Source: Autumnicola lenta
Lineage (GTDB): Bacteria > Bacteroidota > Bacteroidia > Flavobacteriales > Flavobacteriaceae
Length of the DNA: 64,000 bases
Assembly (NCBI RefSeq): GCF_031846515.1
Contig: NZ_JAVRHO010000002.1
Span: forward strand, 186,001-250,000
Direction: 5' to 3'
Within the stretch, counting starts at the first letter, position 1, and each line of letters opens with the position of its first letter. Under the pieces are notes generated by a model that made no database searches, was not told the origin of the DNA, and saw nothing but the letters and a program-made list of their open reading frames with translations. Shown in pieces: positions 52,650 to 61,489 of this stretch. Both the position numbers and the translations under genes were made by a program.

Positions 52650-52683
52650 TTTTATGAATAAAAGAAGTGGGTAAGGACCTCTT

Positions 52684-53778
52684 CTAGCTCCTTTTCTTTT
52701 CCGGCACGTAGCGATCAAGTTCCTGCTGCCAGAAATTGGAATTTATCACTTGTAACACCGCTAAATTAAGAGGCTCACGCAGGGAATCTCCCTGGGCAAT
52801 TCCAAAAGCATAATAATGAGGATCTATGTTCACCGCTTGCACCTTCAGTGAAAGATCGGAATCATTATTTATCGTGTACCTCATCACCGGCACGCTGTTG
52901 AGCACTGCTTCGGCATCCATGTTCTTCAACTTTTTCAAGGCCACAGAAATTTCCTTTACTTCCTGAAAAGGTATCCTTTCCTGTTTCATATAATCTGCCG
53001 CAAAGGAACCTTTCACTGCCACCATTTTCATATCTCGCAGATCACCAGGCACATCAATCTTATTACCAGAATTTCCCATCACTGCTGAAACCAGTGAAGC
53101 GGTAAGTACGGCAGTAACTGCCATAGCAACCAGCATCCAGATTAGGGCAACGGCACGTCCCCAAAAAGTCACCGGCGCTTTGTCTCCGTATCCTATGGTG
53201 GTCATAGTCACACCGGCCCACCAGAATCCGGAACCTATTCCTTTGGCTATGGAACGTTCCCCGCCAAAATTGTCTTCGTTACTATTACGTTCTATAAAAT
53301 AAATAATTGACCCTACTATAAGTAATAATATAGAGAGCATTCCGGCTATATACCAGAAACGTTTACTAAAAAAAGCTTTGACTATAGATGAGATACCAGT
53401 GCCCGGAGGAGAAGCCACACCCATTTCGGCCTTGTGGTAAATATGACTGAAATCTATTTGCTTTTCAGCAGCGGGGGTGACATCTTCAAAAAGCACAATA
53501 TCGGCTTTTTGATTCAGCAATGCAGTAACTGCAGAATCTCTTGAGATCTCCTTAAGTTCATACTTTACATTCATCCTATCGGCTACAGCCCGCCATAATC
53601 TTATACTAATACCATCCCAATTTCCATTTCCATCGGCAATCATGTAAGGTGGTTGCGAAAAAACACCCACCACCAAAGAATTATCTGTTCCTTGTTGCAG
53701 ACTGTCCGTTTGAGCAGAAGTTTTTGCTGAAGAGAGCATGATCATCAGCAAGGCAAGTACAATTAGCGCTTTTTGCAT
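52684..53778 (-). CDS. GluR0-like ligand-gated potassium channel
   Basis: A 364-residue protein combining a periplasmic binding-protein domain with an inserted pore. Signal peptide about 1-22; first ligand-binding lobe about 30-125 (VVGVFSQPPYMIADGNGNW, WDGISIRLW); TM1 about 142-163; re-entrant loop with the K+ filter TMTTIGYGD (191-199); TM2 about 208-234; second lobe about 245-355. This order matches prokaryotic ionotropic glutamate receptors such as GluR0. The ligand is likely an amino acid, but the residues cannot be verified. Start 53778 begins the signal peptide; an in-frame ATG 14 codons earlier is less likely. Confidence 0.9.
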   Translation of the reverse strand: MQKALIVLALLMIMLSSAKTSAQTDSLQQGTDNSLVVGVFSQPPYMIADGNGNWDGISIRLWRAVADRMNVKYELKEISRDSAVTALLNQKADIVLFEDVTPAAEKQIDFSHIYHKAEMGVASPPGTGISSIVKAFFSKRFWYIAGMLSILLLIVGSIIYFIERNSNEDNFGGERSIAKGIGSGFWWAGVTMTTIGYGDKAPVTFWGRAVALIWMLVAMAVTAVLTASLVSAVMGNSGNKIDVPGDLRDMKMVAVKGSFAADYMKQERIPFQEVKEISVALKKLKNMDAEAVLNSVPVMRYTINNDSDLSLKVQAVNIDPHYYAFGIAQGDSLREPLNLAVLQVINSNFWQQELDRYVPEKKRS

Positions 53779-54026
53779 AATAAAAGATATTAGAATCAGG
53801 GTTAAACGAATAAAAATCATTAAGCTCTAATCACAATTTAGTAAATTCCGAAACAAAGCCACTTTTTAATTTCCTAAAACCGCATCGGGAGAGAACAACC
53901 TATTATTTCCATTCAATGTTTTGGTTGATCTTTTACAAAGACTGGTTGTCGAAATCCCTTTTTCGTGTTAGTTCGTTTTCCTTAGAACGTATTGACTAAA
54001 AATCTACTCAAAATTTCTAACAAAAA
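53779..54026. other. Intergenic stretch without recognised features
   Basis: A+T-rich DNA between the channel gene start and the terminator at 54027. It should contain the promoter of the channel gene on the minus strand. No reading frame, repeat or structured element was recognised. Confidence 0.5.
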
Positions 54027-54060
54027 AATGCCTGCCGGAAATCACTTTCCAACAGGCATT
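54027..54060 (-). terminator. Terminator downstream of the DUF4374 remnant
   Basis: AATGCCTG (54027-54034) pairs with CAGGCATT (54053-54060), and inner GGAAA (54037-54041) with TTTCC (54046-54050). On the minus strand T7 follows. It lies 25 bp after the stop codon at 54085. Confidence 0.85.
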
Positions 54061-54084
54061 ACTTTTTTGGATAATTCAATGAAA

Positions 54085-54450
54085 TTAATACACTCCTATA
54101 TAAGTAGCATCTGCACCCGATTCAAGACTGGCTCCAACTGTAAATCCATCAGATGAAGTAGATTTAGTATCGAAAATGTAGATATTCCCTTCCTGACCTA
54201 TCGGAGAAATGGCCATATAAAACTTCCCGTCCTCCAACACACATTTCTGGTATTGTTGTAACCAGAGGTTGTCCGGAAGGTCAGGTTTTACAGCAGTATT
54301 ATTATAAAGATCGATTCTGGCCACAGACCGTACCGGGTCACCTGTTCCGCCTTCATCTGTGTCAGCATACGGAATATATCCTATCCCCTCTCCTAAATAG
54401 AACCAAGCGTTTGACGTCGTATTTACTCCCAGCAGTTCAGATAAAATCAA
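54085..54450 (-). pseudogene. C-terminal fragment of a DUF4374 family protein
   Basis: About 121 residues that look like the end of a Bacteroidetes DUF4374 beta-propeller-like protein: GYIPYADTDEGG, VARIDLYNNTAVKPDLPDNLW, and KFYMAISPIGQEGNIYIFD. Full-length members have roughly 400 residues and a lipoprotein signal, so about 280 residues are missing. Upstream the frame meets a TGA near 54470, and unrelated coding-like sequence appears in another frame. The only start is a TTG inside the domain, so this is a remnant, although its terminator is still intact. Confidence 0.7.
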
Positions 54451-54463
54451 GAACCTCGGGGAA

Positions 54464-54607
54464 TTAAACCCTCAATAAAGGATTAAAACTGTAGCTTTCA
54501 TCATAACCTCCGTCTTCTATTTTAAGTATGAAAATATCAAAGGTATTGTCTGGCACAGAAACTAACTGAGAAAACTCCCTTTTTTCATCCACTTGAGAAA
54601 TGGAACC
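54464..54607 (-). pseudogene. Short C-terminal gene fragment, family unknown
   Basis: A 47-residue open stretch without start codon (preceded by TGA at 54608-54610), reading SQVDEKREFSQLVSVPDN and then FDIFILKIEDGGYDESYSF and ending at 54464. The composition resembles a protein C-terminus. It lies in a frame different from the DUF4374 piece, between that and the molybdo-enzyme gene. It is best explained as the tail of a second deleted gene; the family was not recognised. Confidence 0.45.
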
Positions 54608-54664
54608 TCAAACCCCATCCGGGTCTGGCTGCGTGCCGACTGCTCAGTACTCAATACGTATTCT

Positions 54665-56848
54665 TTACCTAAGATATTTTTCAACCGGATTCACCGGCAA
54701 ATCCCTGATACGTTCTCCGGTGGCGTCAAAAACAGCATTTACTACTGCTGCCGCAGATGGCCCCTGTGCAGCTTCCCCGGCACCGAGTGGTTTTTCCTCA
54801 ACCCGGTCTATCACCTCCACCTCTACCTCAGGAATTTCTTCAAACCTAAAAATAGGATACGTATGCCAGTCCCTGCTGGTAACATGTTCTTTATCAAATT
54901 GCACTTCCTCCCGAAGCGCCCAGCTGGCAGCCTGGATCATTCCTCCTTCCGTTTGATTTTTTAACCCGTCCGGATTAATCGTTTCCCCGGAATCTATTAC
55001 TCCCCACATTTTTTTCACTTTTACAATACCTTTGTCATTTAGATGCACATGAGCTGCAACAGCAAAATAAGAAGCCGAATTTTTATAACGTGCAAAAGCG
55101 TATCCTAAACCTTCCCTACTCTTTGGAGTTACTTCGGAAGTCATTTTTTTAATTCTATCGAGACAGGCAATAGCTCGTTCATCATCAAGATGGTCCAATC
55201 TGAATTCCACCGGATCTTTTCCTGCTTTGTGTGCCAGCTCATCCATAAAGCATTCTATGGCAAAAATATTTCCGAAGGCTCCCAATGCGCGTAAAGCAGA
55301 TTTCCGAAGCGGACCCTGAAAAATATGCGAGGTTGTTTGAAGCGCGTCGATAGCGTAGTAAGGTTTTGAATTGCGGACTGCCCCACCCTTAAATCCCACT
55401 CCGGGAACTCCATGGTCACGGTCTAAAAAGCGGGCAGGCAACAAGGTCTTAGGCTCTCCATTGGGACGTGTGCTGTGGCCATCTGACCAGAAATCGTATT
55501 TCCAACCCTGAATTTTTCCATCGGAATTTAGTCCCGCCTCAAGTTCCATGATCATAGCTGTACCATAAGGTTCCCATCGGTGTTCTTCGTCCCGCATCCA
55601 TTGCAGGCGCACGTGCCTCCCCGGAAATTCAACGGCCAACAGAGCTGCTTCCGCAGCAACATCATCTGCACCATTATGCCCGTAACACCCGGAACCGGGA
55701 ACACCTTTTACATGAATGGAAGCTTCCGGGATTTCCAGAAGGTTCGCCAAAGTTTCCCGTAGCGGATAAACTCCCTGCGTATGGCTCCATACCTGCAGTT
55801 TTTCGTCTTCAAAATAAGCGACTGCACAGGAAGGTCCATTGGCCGCATGCATGAGGTAAGGTTTATAATAAGCAGCCTTATGCTGAATTGGCGCCTCTTT
55901 AATGGCACTTTCCCAATCTCCTTTTTCTTCTTCTGTTTCCACCTCAGCATCAAGCGTTTTAAGGTGCTCTTTTAACGGCACACCTGCAGGTAATTCATCC
56001 CCCAACTCCCATTGTGCGAGGTCATTTACCTCCCAGCTGAGTTTGATTGCCTGATATTCTTCTTCAGCTATAACCCCAACAAAGCTGCCAATACGAACCA
56101 GTTTTAAAAATCCGGGGAAATTCTGAAGTGAGGCATCGTCTAAAGAACCAAGCTTTGAAGTATAACCCGAAGGGCGAATTACACGCGCATGTACCATCCC
56201 GGGAAAAGTAAGATCCTGAACATAATCCAGGTTTCCGCGAACCATCTGAGATATATCTTTACGCGGCACCGGTTGACCTACATATTTTCGTCTTGTTTTC
56301 CCGTAAATTTCGGTAGGCTGACCTATTTCTTCCCTTAACTGCCTGCCTTCAAGCACTTCATAAAGGCTCATCTTCTCATTTCCACCGCTTATCGTTCCAT
56401 TTTCCAATGTGAGTTCTGACTGCGGAACTCCCCATTTTTCAGAAGCAAGGTTCAGTAATTTTTCCCTCGCGGCGGCGGCAGCATTGCGAATAGACATTGC
56501 ACTGGTCTCTATGGATCGGCTTCCGGCAGTGTAGCCTTCGTTGGCCGTAACCCCCGTCTCTGCAAGGTTCACTTCCACAAGATCGGGACTTGTATTAAGT
56601 TCTTCTGCAGCCACCTGTGCCACCGCTATTCTAATGCCCTGCCCAAGTTCCATTTTTCCGGTGAGGATGAGGATGCTGCCATCTTCCATAACCCGTAGCC
56701 AAGCATTAATATCTTCAGGACGATTGGAATCGTCAGATTCTGCCACATTTTCGCCGGTCTCATTACTCATGCAGGCAGTTCCTAAAAGAGAAAAACCTAT
56801 ACTCACAAATCCCAGCTGTTTAATAAAATCACGTCGGGTAGATTTCAT
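54665..56848 (-). CDS. Molybdopterin-binding subunit of an isoquinoline 1-oxidoreductase-like enzyme
   Basis: A 727-residue xanthine oxidase family large subunit of the IorB/CoxL-like branch. Tat signal with RRDFIKQ at residues 5-11, so it is exported, probably bound to its 2Fe-2S partner. Moco region: MELGQGIRIAVAQVAAEEL, PGSGCYGHNGADDVAAEA, RALGAFGNIFAIEC, and the catalytic Glu in PLGAGEAAQGPSAAA. The small 2Fe-2S subunit is encoded 10 bp upstream. No FAD subunit belongs to this pair; relatives deliver electrons to cytochromes. The substrate (aldehyde or N-heterocycle) is unknown. Confidence 0.92.
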   Translation of the reverse strand: MKSTRRDFIKQLGFVSIGFSLLGTACMSNETGENVAESDDSNRPEDINAWLRVMEDGSILILTGKMELGQGIRIAVAQVAAEELNTSPDLVEVNLAETGVTANEGYTAGSRSIETSAMSIRNAAAAAREKLLNLASEKWGVPQSELTLENGTISGGNEKMSLYEVLEGRQLREEIGQPTEIYGKTRRKYVGQPVPRKDISQMVRGNLDYVQDLTFPGMVHARVIRPSGYTSKLGSLDDASLQNFPGFLKLVRIGSFVGVIAEEEYQAIKLSWEVNDLAQWELGDELPAGVPLKEHLKTLDAEVETEEEKGDWESAIKEAPIQHKAAYYKPYLMHAANGPSCAVAYFEDEKLQVWSHTQGVYPLRETLANLLEIPEASIHVKGVPGSGCYGHNGADDVAAEAALLAVEFPGRHVRLQWMRDEEHRWEPYGTAMIMELEAGLNSDGKIQGWKYDFWSDGHSTRPNGEPKTLLPARFLDRDHGVPGVGFKGGAVRNSKPYYAIDALQTTSHIFQGPLRKSALRALGAFGNIFAIECFMDELAHKAGKDPVEFRLDHLDDERAIACLDRIKKMTSEVTPKSREGLGYAFARYKNSASYFAVAAHVHLNDKGIVKVKKMWGVIDSGETINPDGLKNQTEGGMIQAASWALREEVQFDKEHVTSRDWHTYPIFRFEEIPEVEVEVIDRVEEKPLGAGEAAQGPSAAAVVNAVFDATGERIRDLPVNPVEKYLR

Positions 56849-56858
56849 AAAATTGTTT

Positions 56859-57323
56859 TTATAAAGCCGATGCTTTCTTTACTGCTCTAATCACTCTGGC
56901 GTGTACTCCACATCGACAAATATTCCTGTACAAACCAGCCTGTATTTCCTTATCTGAAGGATTGGGCTTTTCATTCAATAATCCCACAGAAGCCATGACC
57001 AGTCCGTTGAGGCAATAGCCGCACTGCGCAGCCTGTTCTTCAACAAATGCCTGCTGTACCTTGTGCAGGTTTCCGTTTTCATCTGCAAGACCTTCCAGGG
57101 TGGTTATTTCCATTTCGGCAGCACGTTCTACTGCAATAAGGCAGGATGGATTAGCTTTTCCGTCAAACAGTACCATACAGGCACCGCACTGGGATAATCC
57201 GCAACCGAATTTAGGTCCCTTGAGCCCCAGATTATTTCTAAGCACATAGAGCAATGGCGTTTGAGGATCTACATTTACCTCATGTTCCTTTCCGTTCACT
57301 CTAAGTGTAATTAAAGTCTTCAT
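56859..57323 (-). CDS. 2Fe-2S subunit of the two-subunit molybdenum hydroxylase
   Basis: A 154-residue iron-sulfur protein with two [2Fe-2S] domains. Plant-type ferredoxin cluster: FGCGLSQCGACMVLFDGKANPSC (in part; CxxxxCxxC...C). Second cluster: QCGYCLNGLVMAS and NICRCGVHARVIRAVKKA. It matches IorA-type small subunits. It carries no Tat signal and would be exported with the large subunit. It lies between the large subunits of the two enzymes, 11 bp after one and 10 bp before the other. Confidence 0.93.
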   Translation of the reverse strand: MKTLITLRVNGKEHEVNVDPQTPLLYVLRNNLGLKGPKFGCGLSQCGACMVLFDGKANPSCLIAVERAAEMEITTLEGLADENGNLHKVQQAFVEEQAAQCGYCLNGLVMASVGLLNEKPNPSDKEIQAGLYRNICRCGVHARVIRAVKKASAL

Positions 57324-57334
57324 ACATGTCTATT

Positions 57335-59575
57335 TTATATTGCTGTTTCTGTCATTGCCTTATCCAGGGTCAAAGGCAAACTTCTTATTCTTTTTCCGGT
57401 GGCATGGTAGACCGCGTTACTTATGGCGGCAGCCACTCCTACCATTCCAATCTCACCAATTCCTTTAGCGCCTAAAGAACTTACCACATGATCAGGCTCT
57501 TCCACGAACAGGATATCAACATCAGGCATGTCTGCATTTACCGAAACATGATATTTGGAAAGATCGTGATTTATAAACCGACCAAAATTATGATCCATAA
57601 AAGAATCTTCATGCAGTGCCATGGAAATCCCCCATACTACACCTCCCAGAATCTGGCTATGAGCGGTTTTGAGATTTAAAATACGACCGCCATCAATGGC
57701 ACTCACAATCCGTGTCACTTTAATAGTGCCGAGATCTTCATCTACCTTTACTTCTGCAAACACTGCAGAATGGGTATTGCGATTGTACTTCCTTTGGTTC
57801 ATCATATTGGGAAGCAGCATATATTTTTTCTGAATTTTTTCAAGATCTCGTGATTTCATAATTTCGGAAAACGTCATATTCACAGAAGGGTCATTTTTAT
57901 CTGAAATCTTTTCATCTGAAAAAACCACATCTTCCAAACCGGCACCTTTAAAGGGAGAGTCCTTGATTTTTCCGGCTTCTTTCAGCAGTTTTTTTGCTAT
58001 TTTCCTACAGACCTTCTGAACAGCTGATCCTACTGATGCTGCTGTTGATGATCCTCCCTCTATAAAGGCAAAAGGCAGATCTGAATCTCCCAGTTCAGCC
58101 GTGACTTTTTCCAAAGGAAGCCCCAGCGTTTCCGCAGCTATCTGAGTCATAATAGTATAGGTTCCTGTTCCAATATCTGCCGTGGCACTCCCTACCCTTA
58201 GTGTACCATCTGCAGAAAATTCCGCTTTCGCCCTTGCCGGCACCTGCATGGCATCCCATACTCCCGTAGCCATTCCCCAGCCTGTAAAATGATTTCCATC
58301 TTTCATAGAACGTGGTTCAGGATTTCGTTTCTCCCAACCAAACCTTTCTGCACCCTGTTTAAAACACTCGCGCAGGGTTTTTGTGGAAAAAGGCTTTCCG
58401 TCGCTCATATCCTCTTCCGTATAATTTTTAAGCCTGAGTTCCAACGGATCCATTTTCAGTTTATACGCCAATTCATCCATAGCCGCTTCCAGGGCATACA
58501 TTCCTGTAGCACCACCGGGAGCCCGCATATCCAACGGAGTGTAGACATCCAGGCGCACCAATTTATATATTTGTTCTATGTTCCCGCAGTCATATAATTT
58601 TGCTGACCAGTTCACAATATTTTCAACGTACTTCTCGAAGGTGGAGGTTTCGGAATACGCCTGGTGACTAATGGCTTCAATTTTACCTTTGGTAGTTGCG
58701 CCTAATTTTAGGTTTTGAATGGTTATTGGACGGTGACCAAAAGAAAACATCTGCGGCCGGGTAAGCTCTACTTTTACAGATCGTTTTAATTGCAGCGCGG
58801 CAAGCGTAGCCATGAACAGCTGATACTGCGGTCTTAAAGCCGATCCAAAGGCACCTCCCACAAAAGGAGAAAGCACTCTTACCTTCTTTTTTGACAAGCC
58901 AAAAACCATAGAAATGTAATGCTGGCTGTTAAGTACTCCCTGCGTTTTGTCGTAAACTGTAAGGCTTCCGTCTTCTTCATAAAATACGGTAGAAGCATGC
59001 ATTTCCATAGGGTTGTGATGTTCTGCCCCGTGAGAATATTCTGCCTCGATCTTTACTTCAGCATCTGCATAAGCTTCCTTAAAATTTCCGATTGATTGGG
59101 GAGGTGTGAAACCTGCCCTTAAGCCTTTCCCTTCAATAGAATCTGCGAGATGATCTGCAAGTTCTGTACGGTGTTTCTCCACTTCATAATCCACCTTTAC
59201 CAGCGTGGCAGCGTATTGCGCAAGTTCCAGTGAGTCTGCTACCACCAATGCCACAGGCTGCATGTTAAACTGAATCTTATCGTTATGGAGAGGCCGGAAA
59301 GGATCCCCCGGGGGAGCATCCATATCTTTATAACTCAGGTCCAGCCAGGCGAGGCCGGGAGTGTTATTATGAGTGAAAACCTCAATAACTCCTTTAATTT
59401 CCAGAGCCGTGGCTGTGTCAATATTTTTAATTCTTCCTTTTGCTATGGTTCCCGAAATCACTACGCCATGCAAAAGACCCGGCCGGTGAAACTCTGCAGT
59501 ATATTTGGCGGCCCCTGTGACTTTGTCCCTGCCGTCTACACGATTTTTTGGTTTTCCTATAAAACTTGTTGCCAT
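57335..59575 (-). CDS. Molybdopterin-binding subunit of a PaoC/XDH-type oxidoreductase
   Basis: A 746-residue xanthine dehydrogenase family large subunit similar to PaoC (YagR). Seen: GKPKNRVDGRDKVTGAAKYTAE, the FVGGAFGSALRPQ and MRAPGGATGMYALEAAMDELAYKL (in part) Moco-contacting regions, and the active-site Glu in SLGAKGIGEIGMVGVAAAI. No signal peptide, so this enzyme is probably cytoplasmic, unlike its downstream neighbour. FAD and 2Fe-2S subunits are encoded directly upstream, completing a three-subunit aldehyde-oxidase-like enzyme. Confidence 0.93.
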   Translation of the reverse strand: MATSFIGKPKNRVDGRDKVTGAAKYTAEFHRPGLLHGVVISGTIAKGRIKNIDTATALEIKGVIEVFTHNNTPGLAWLDLSYKDMDAPPGDPFRPLHNDKIQFNMQPVALVVADSLELAQYAATLVKVDYEVEKHRTELADHLADSIEGKGLRAGFTPPQSIGNFKEAYADAEVKIEAEYSHGAEHHNPMEMHASTVFYEEDGSLTVYDKTQGVLNSQHYISMVFGLSKKKVRVLSPFVGGAFGSALRPQYQLFMATLAALQLKRSVKVELTRPQMFSFGHRPITIQNLKLGATTKGKIEAISHQAYSETSTFEKYVENIVNWSAKLYDCGNIEQIYKLVRLDVYTPLDMRAPGGATGMYALEAAMDELAYKLKMDPLELRLKNYTEEDMSDGKPFSTKTLRECFKQGAERFGWEKRNPEPRSMKDGNHFTGWGMATGVWDAMQVPARAKAEFSADGTLRVGSATADIGTGTYTIMTQIAAETLGLPLEKVTAELGDSDLPFAFIEGGSSTAASVGSAVQKVCRKIAKKLLKEAGKIKDSPFKGAGLEDVVFSDEKISDKNDPSVNMTFSEIMKSRDLEKIQKKYMLLPNMMNQRKYNRNTHSAVFAEVKVDEDLGTIKVTRIVSAIDGGRILNLKTAHSQILGGVVWGISMALHEDSFMDHNFGRFINHDLSKYHVSVNADMPDVDILFVEEPDHVVSSLGAKGIGEIGMVGVAAAISNAVYHATGKRIRSLPLTLDKAMTETAI

Positions 59576-59576
59576 C

Positions 59577-60566
59577 TTATTCCTCTGTTTTAGCAGCCTG
59601 CATTAATGCACGAATGATAGAACGTCGCGCAAGTTCAATTTTAAACTGGTTGTATTCATATGCTTTTGCTTCACTCACAATAGCATCGGCAACATTTTCA
59701 AAATTTTTCTTTGTAGATTTCATATTTTCCAGCAAAGCTTCGGCCTCTTTGTTCCTCCAGGGTTTATGGGCCACCCCACCTAATACAATCCGGGCTTCCA
59801 TAATTTTCCCTTCCTTTATATCCAACCCAACAGCAACAGAAACCAATGCAAAAGAATAAGATGCCCTGTCGCGGTTTTTTATATAAGTGAAGTTTTCTGA
59901 AAATCCTTTGGGAGGCAGATCTATAGCTGTTATCATTTCATTTTCATAAAGATTTGAATCCTTTTCCGGGGTATTTCCCGGCAGGCGGTGAAAATCTTCA
60001 AAAGGAATAATCCTGTCCCCATCAGGCCCCGTTACCTGCACTTTGGCTTCCAGAGCTGCAAGCGCCACACACATGTCTGAAGGATGTGTGGCAATACATT
60101 CCTCACTTGCCCCAAAAATGGCATGCCAGCGATTATACCCATTAATTGCAGAACAACCTGTGCCCGGTTCCCGCTTGTTACAGGGGGTTGCAGGATCATA
60201 AAAATAATAGCAACGCGTTCGCTGTAACAAATTTCCACCATCTGTAGCCTTATTCCTTAATTGCGGGGAAGCACCCGCCAGTATCGCCTGGGAAAGTAAC
60301 GGGTAACGCTTTTCCACTTCCGTATGGTAAGCCGTATCGGCATTGGAAGCAAGCGCACCAAGCCGCAATCCGCCACCTTCAAGAGCTTCTATATTCTTTA
60401 AAGCAACACCTGTAATATCTACCAGGTGAGCGGGATGCATGATATCGAATTTCATCAGGTCAAGGAGATTAGTGCCACCGGCAATAAATTTCCCTTCTTC
60501 TGCTTCTGAAATTACTTTTATTGCCGTGGCTTTATCCCCCGCTTTTGTGAATGAAAATGGTCTCAT
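59577..60566 (-). CDS. FAD-binding subunit of a PaoB/XDH-type oxidoreductase
   Basis: A 329-residue FAD subunit of the molybdenum hydroxylase family. FAD motif: KFIAGGTNLLDLMKFDI and LGALASNADTA, then GASPQLRNKATDGGNLLQRTRC (in part). The stretch RTRCYYFYDPATPCNKREPG with GTGCSAI gives the cysteine pattern of the extra 4Fe-4S cluster known from PaoB and 4-hydroxybenzoyl-CoA reductase. It passes electrons from the iron-sulfur subunit to an acceptor. Its ATG overlaps the stop of the 2Fe-2S gene by 4 bp. Confidence 0.94.
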   Translation of the reverse strand: MRPFSFTKAGDKATAIKVISEAEEGKFIAGGTNLLDLMKFDIMHPAHLVDITGVALKNIEALEGGGLRLGALASNADTAYHTEVEKRYPLLSQAILAGASPQLRNKATDGGNLLQRTRCYYFYDPATPCNKREPGTGCSAINGYNRWHAIFGASEECIATHPSDMCVALAALEAKVQVTGPDGDRIIPFEDFHRLPGNTPEKDSNLYENEMITAIDLPPKGFSENFTYIKNRDRASYSFALVSVAVGLDIKEGKIMEARIVLGGVAHKPWRNKEAEALLENMKSTKKNFENVADAIVSEAKAYEYNQFKIELARRSIIRALMQAAKTEE

Positions 60567-61081
60567 GTTCTGCTCCTTTCCAGCGCTTCCTGCACTACCT
60601 TTGTTATGTTATTGTATGCACCACAGCGGCAAATGTTCCCACTCATCAGGTCCCGAATATCATCAAGACTTTTAGCCTTTCCTTCGTTAATAAGCCCAAT
60701 TGCGGAGCAAATCTGTCCCGGTGTGCAATATCCGCACTGGAAAGCATCGTGTTCTATAAACGCCTCCTGTACAGGATGAAGCTCTTCTCCTTTTGCCAAT
60801 CCTTCTATTGTGGTAATTTCTGCGCCCTCGTGCATTACCGCAAGCGTGAGGCAGGAATTGATCCTTGTGCCATCAAGTAAAACCGTACACGCACCGCACT
60901 GGCCGTGGTCACAGCCTTTTTTTGTCCCGGTTAAGTGCAAATGTTCCCGTAGCAGGTCGAGGATAGAGGTCCACACCTCTACTTCAATTTCCTGTTTTAC
61001 ACCATTTATGGTAAGGTTGACCTCCCTTTTTTCTACGGAAAAATCTGCCGGTTCAGGTTGGTTGGGTTTTGGTTTTATCAT
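60563..61081 (-). CDS. 2Fe-2S subunit of a PaoA/XDH-type oxidoreductase
   Basis: A 172-residue iron-sulfur subunit with ferredoxin cluster GCDHGQCGACTVLLDGTRINSC (in part) and second cluster FQCGYCTPGQICSA and SGNICRCGAYNNI. It is similar to PaoA (YagT) but lacks the Tat signal found in that protein, which agrees with a cytoplasmic location. It is the first gene of the five-gene operon. The probable promoter lies in the repeat-containing gap upstream, but no clear -7 element was identified. Confidence 0.94.
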   Translation of the reverse strand: MIKPKPNQPEPADFSVEKREVNLTINGVKQEIEVEVWTSILDLLREHLHLTGTKKGCDHGQCGACTVLLDGTRINSCLTLAVMHEGAEITTIEGLAKGEELHPVQEAFIEHDAFQCGYCTPGQICSAIGLINEGKAKSLDDIRDLMSGNICRCGAYNNITKVVQEALERSRT

Positions 61082-61489
61082 AGATGAAGTTTAGTTTGTG
61101 TGTTCATCTTTATTTCATTTATCCTGAATTTTACGCAGTAGCATGAACATTTTCTAACAAAGCGAGTTGCTTTAAACTAAAATTCGGGTTTTCCGAAGGC
61201 TTCAGCTAAACCAGGGAATGGAAAATTGCCTTTTTCAACACTATACCCTATTGCAGTCCTGATGATTATTTTCAAATTTTTAATGACAAAAAGTTCAGCT
61301 TCAGAAAAAGATTCCAGAGTATCTTCTAAAAGACAAAAAATTCACAGTCTTTACTAAATTTAGTAAAAGATTACAGAACATAATTTTAATTGAAAGAGTT
61401 TAAAGGTTTTTTATGAAAATTTGATGTGGAAAAAACAAGATTTTTACATTCAAAAGCTGCATTTTTCTTCCGGAACAGCATGATTCAAA
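61082..61489. other. Non-coding upstream region of the molybdenum hydroxylase operon
   Basis: About 400 bp of A+T-rich DNA between the repeat array and the first operon gene. It contains GAAAATTGCC at 61221-61230, another copy of the dispersed half-site. No gene, terminator or clear operator was seen. Confidence 0.5.
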
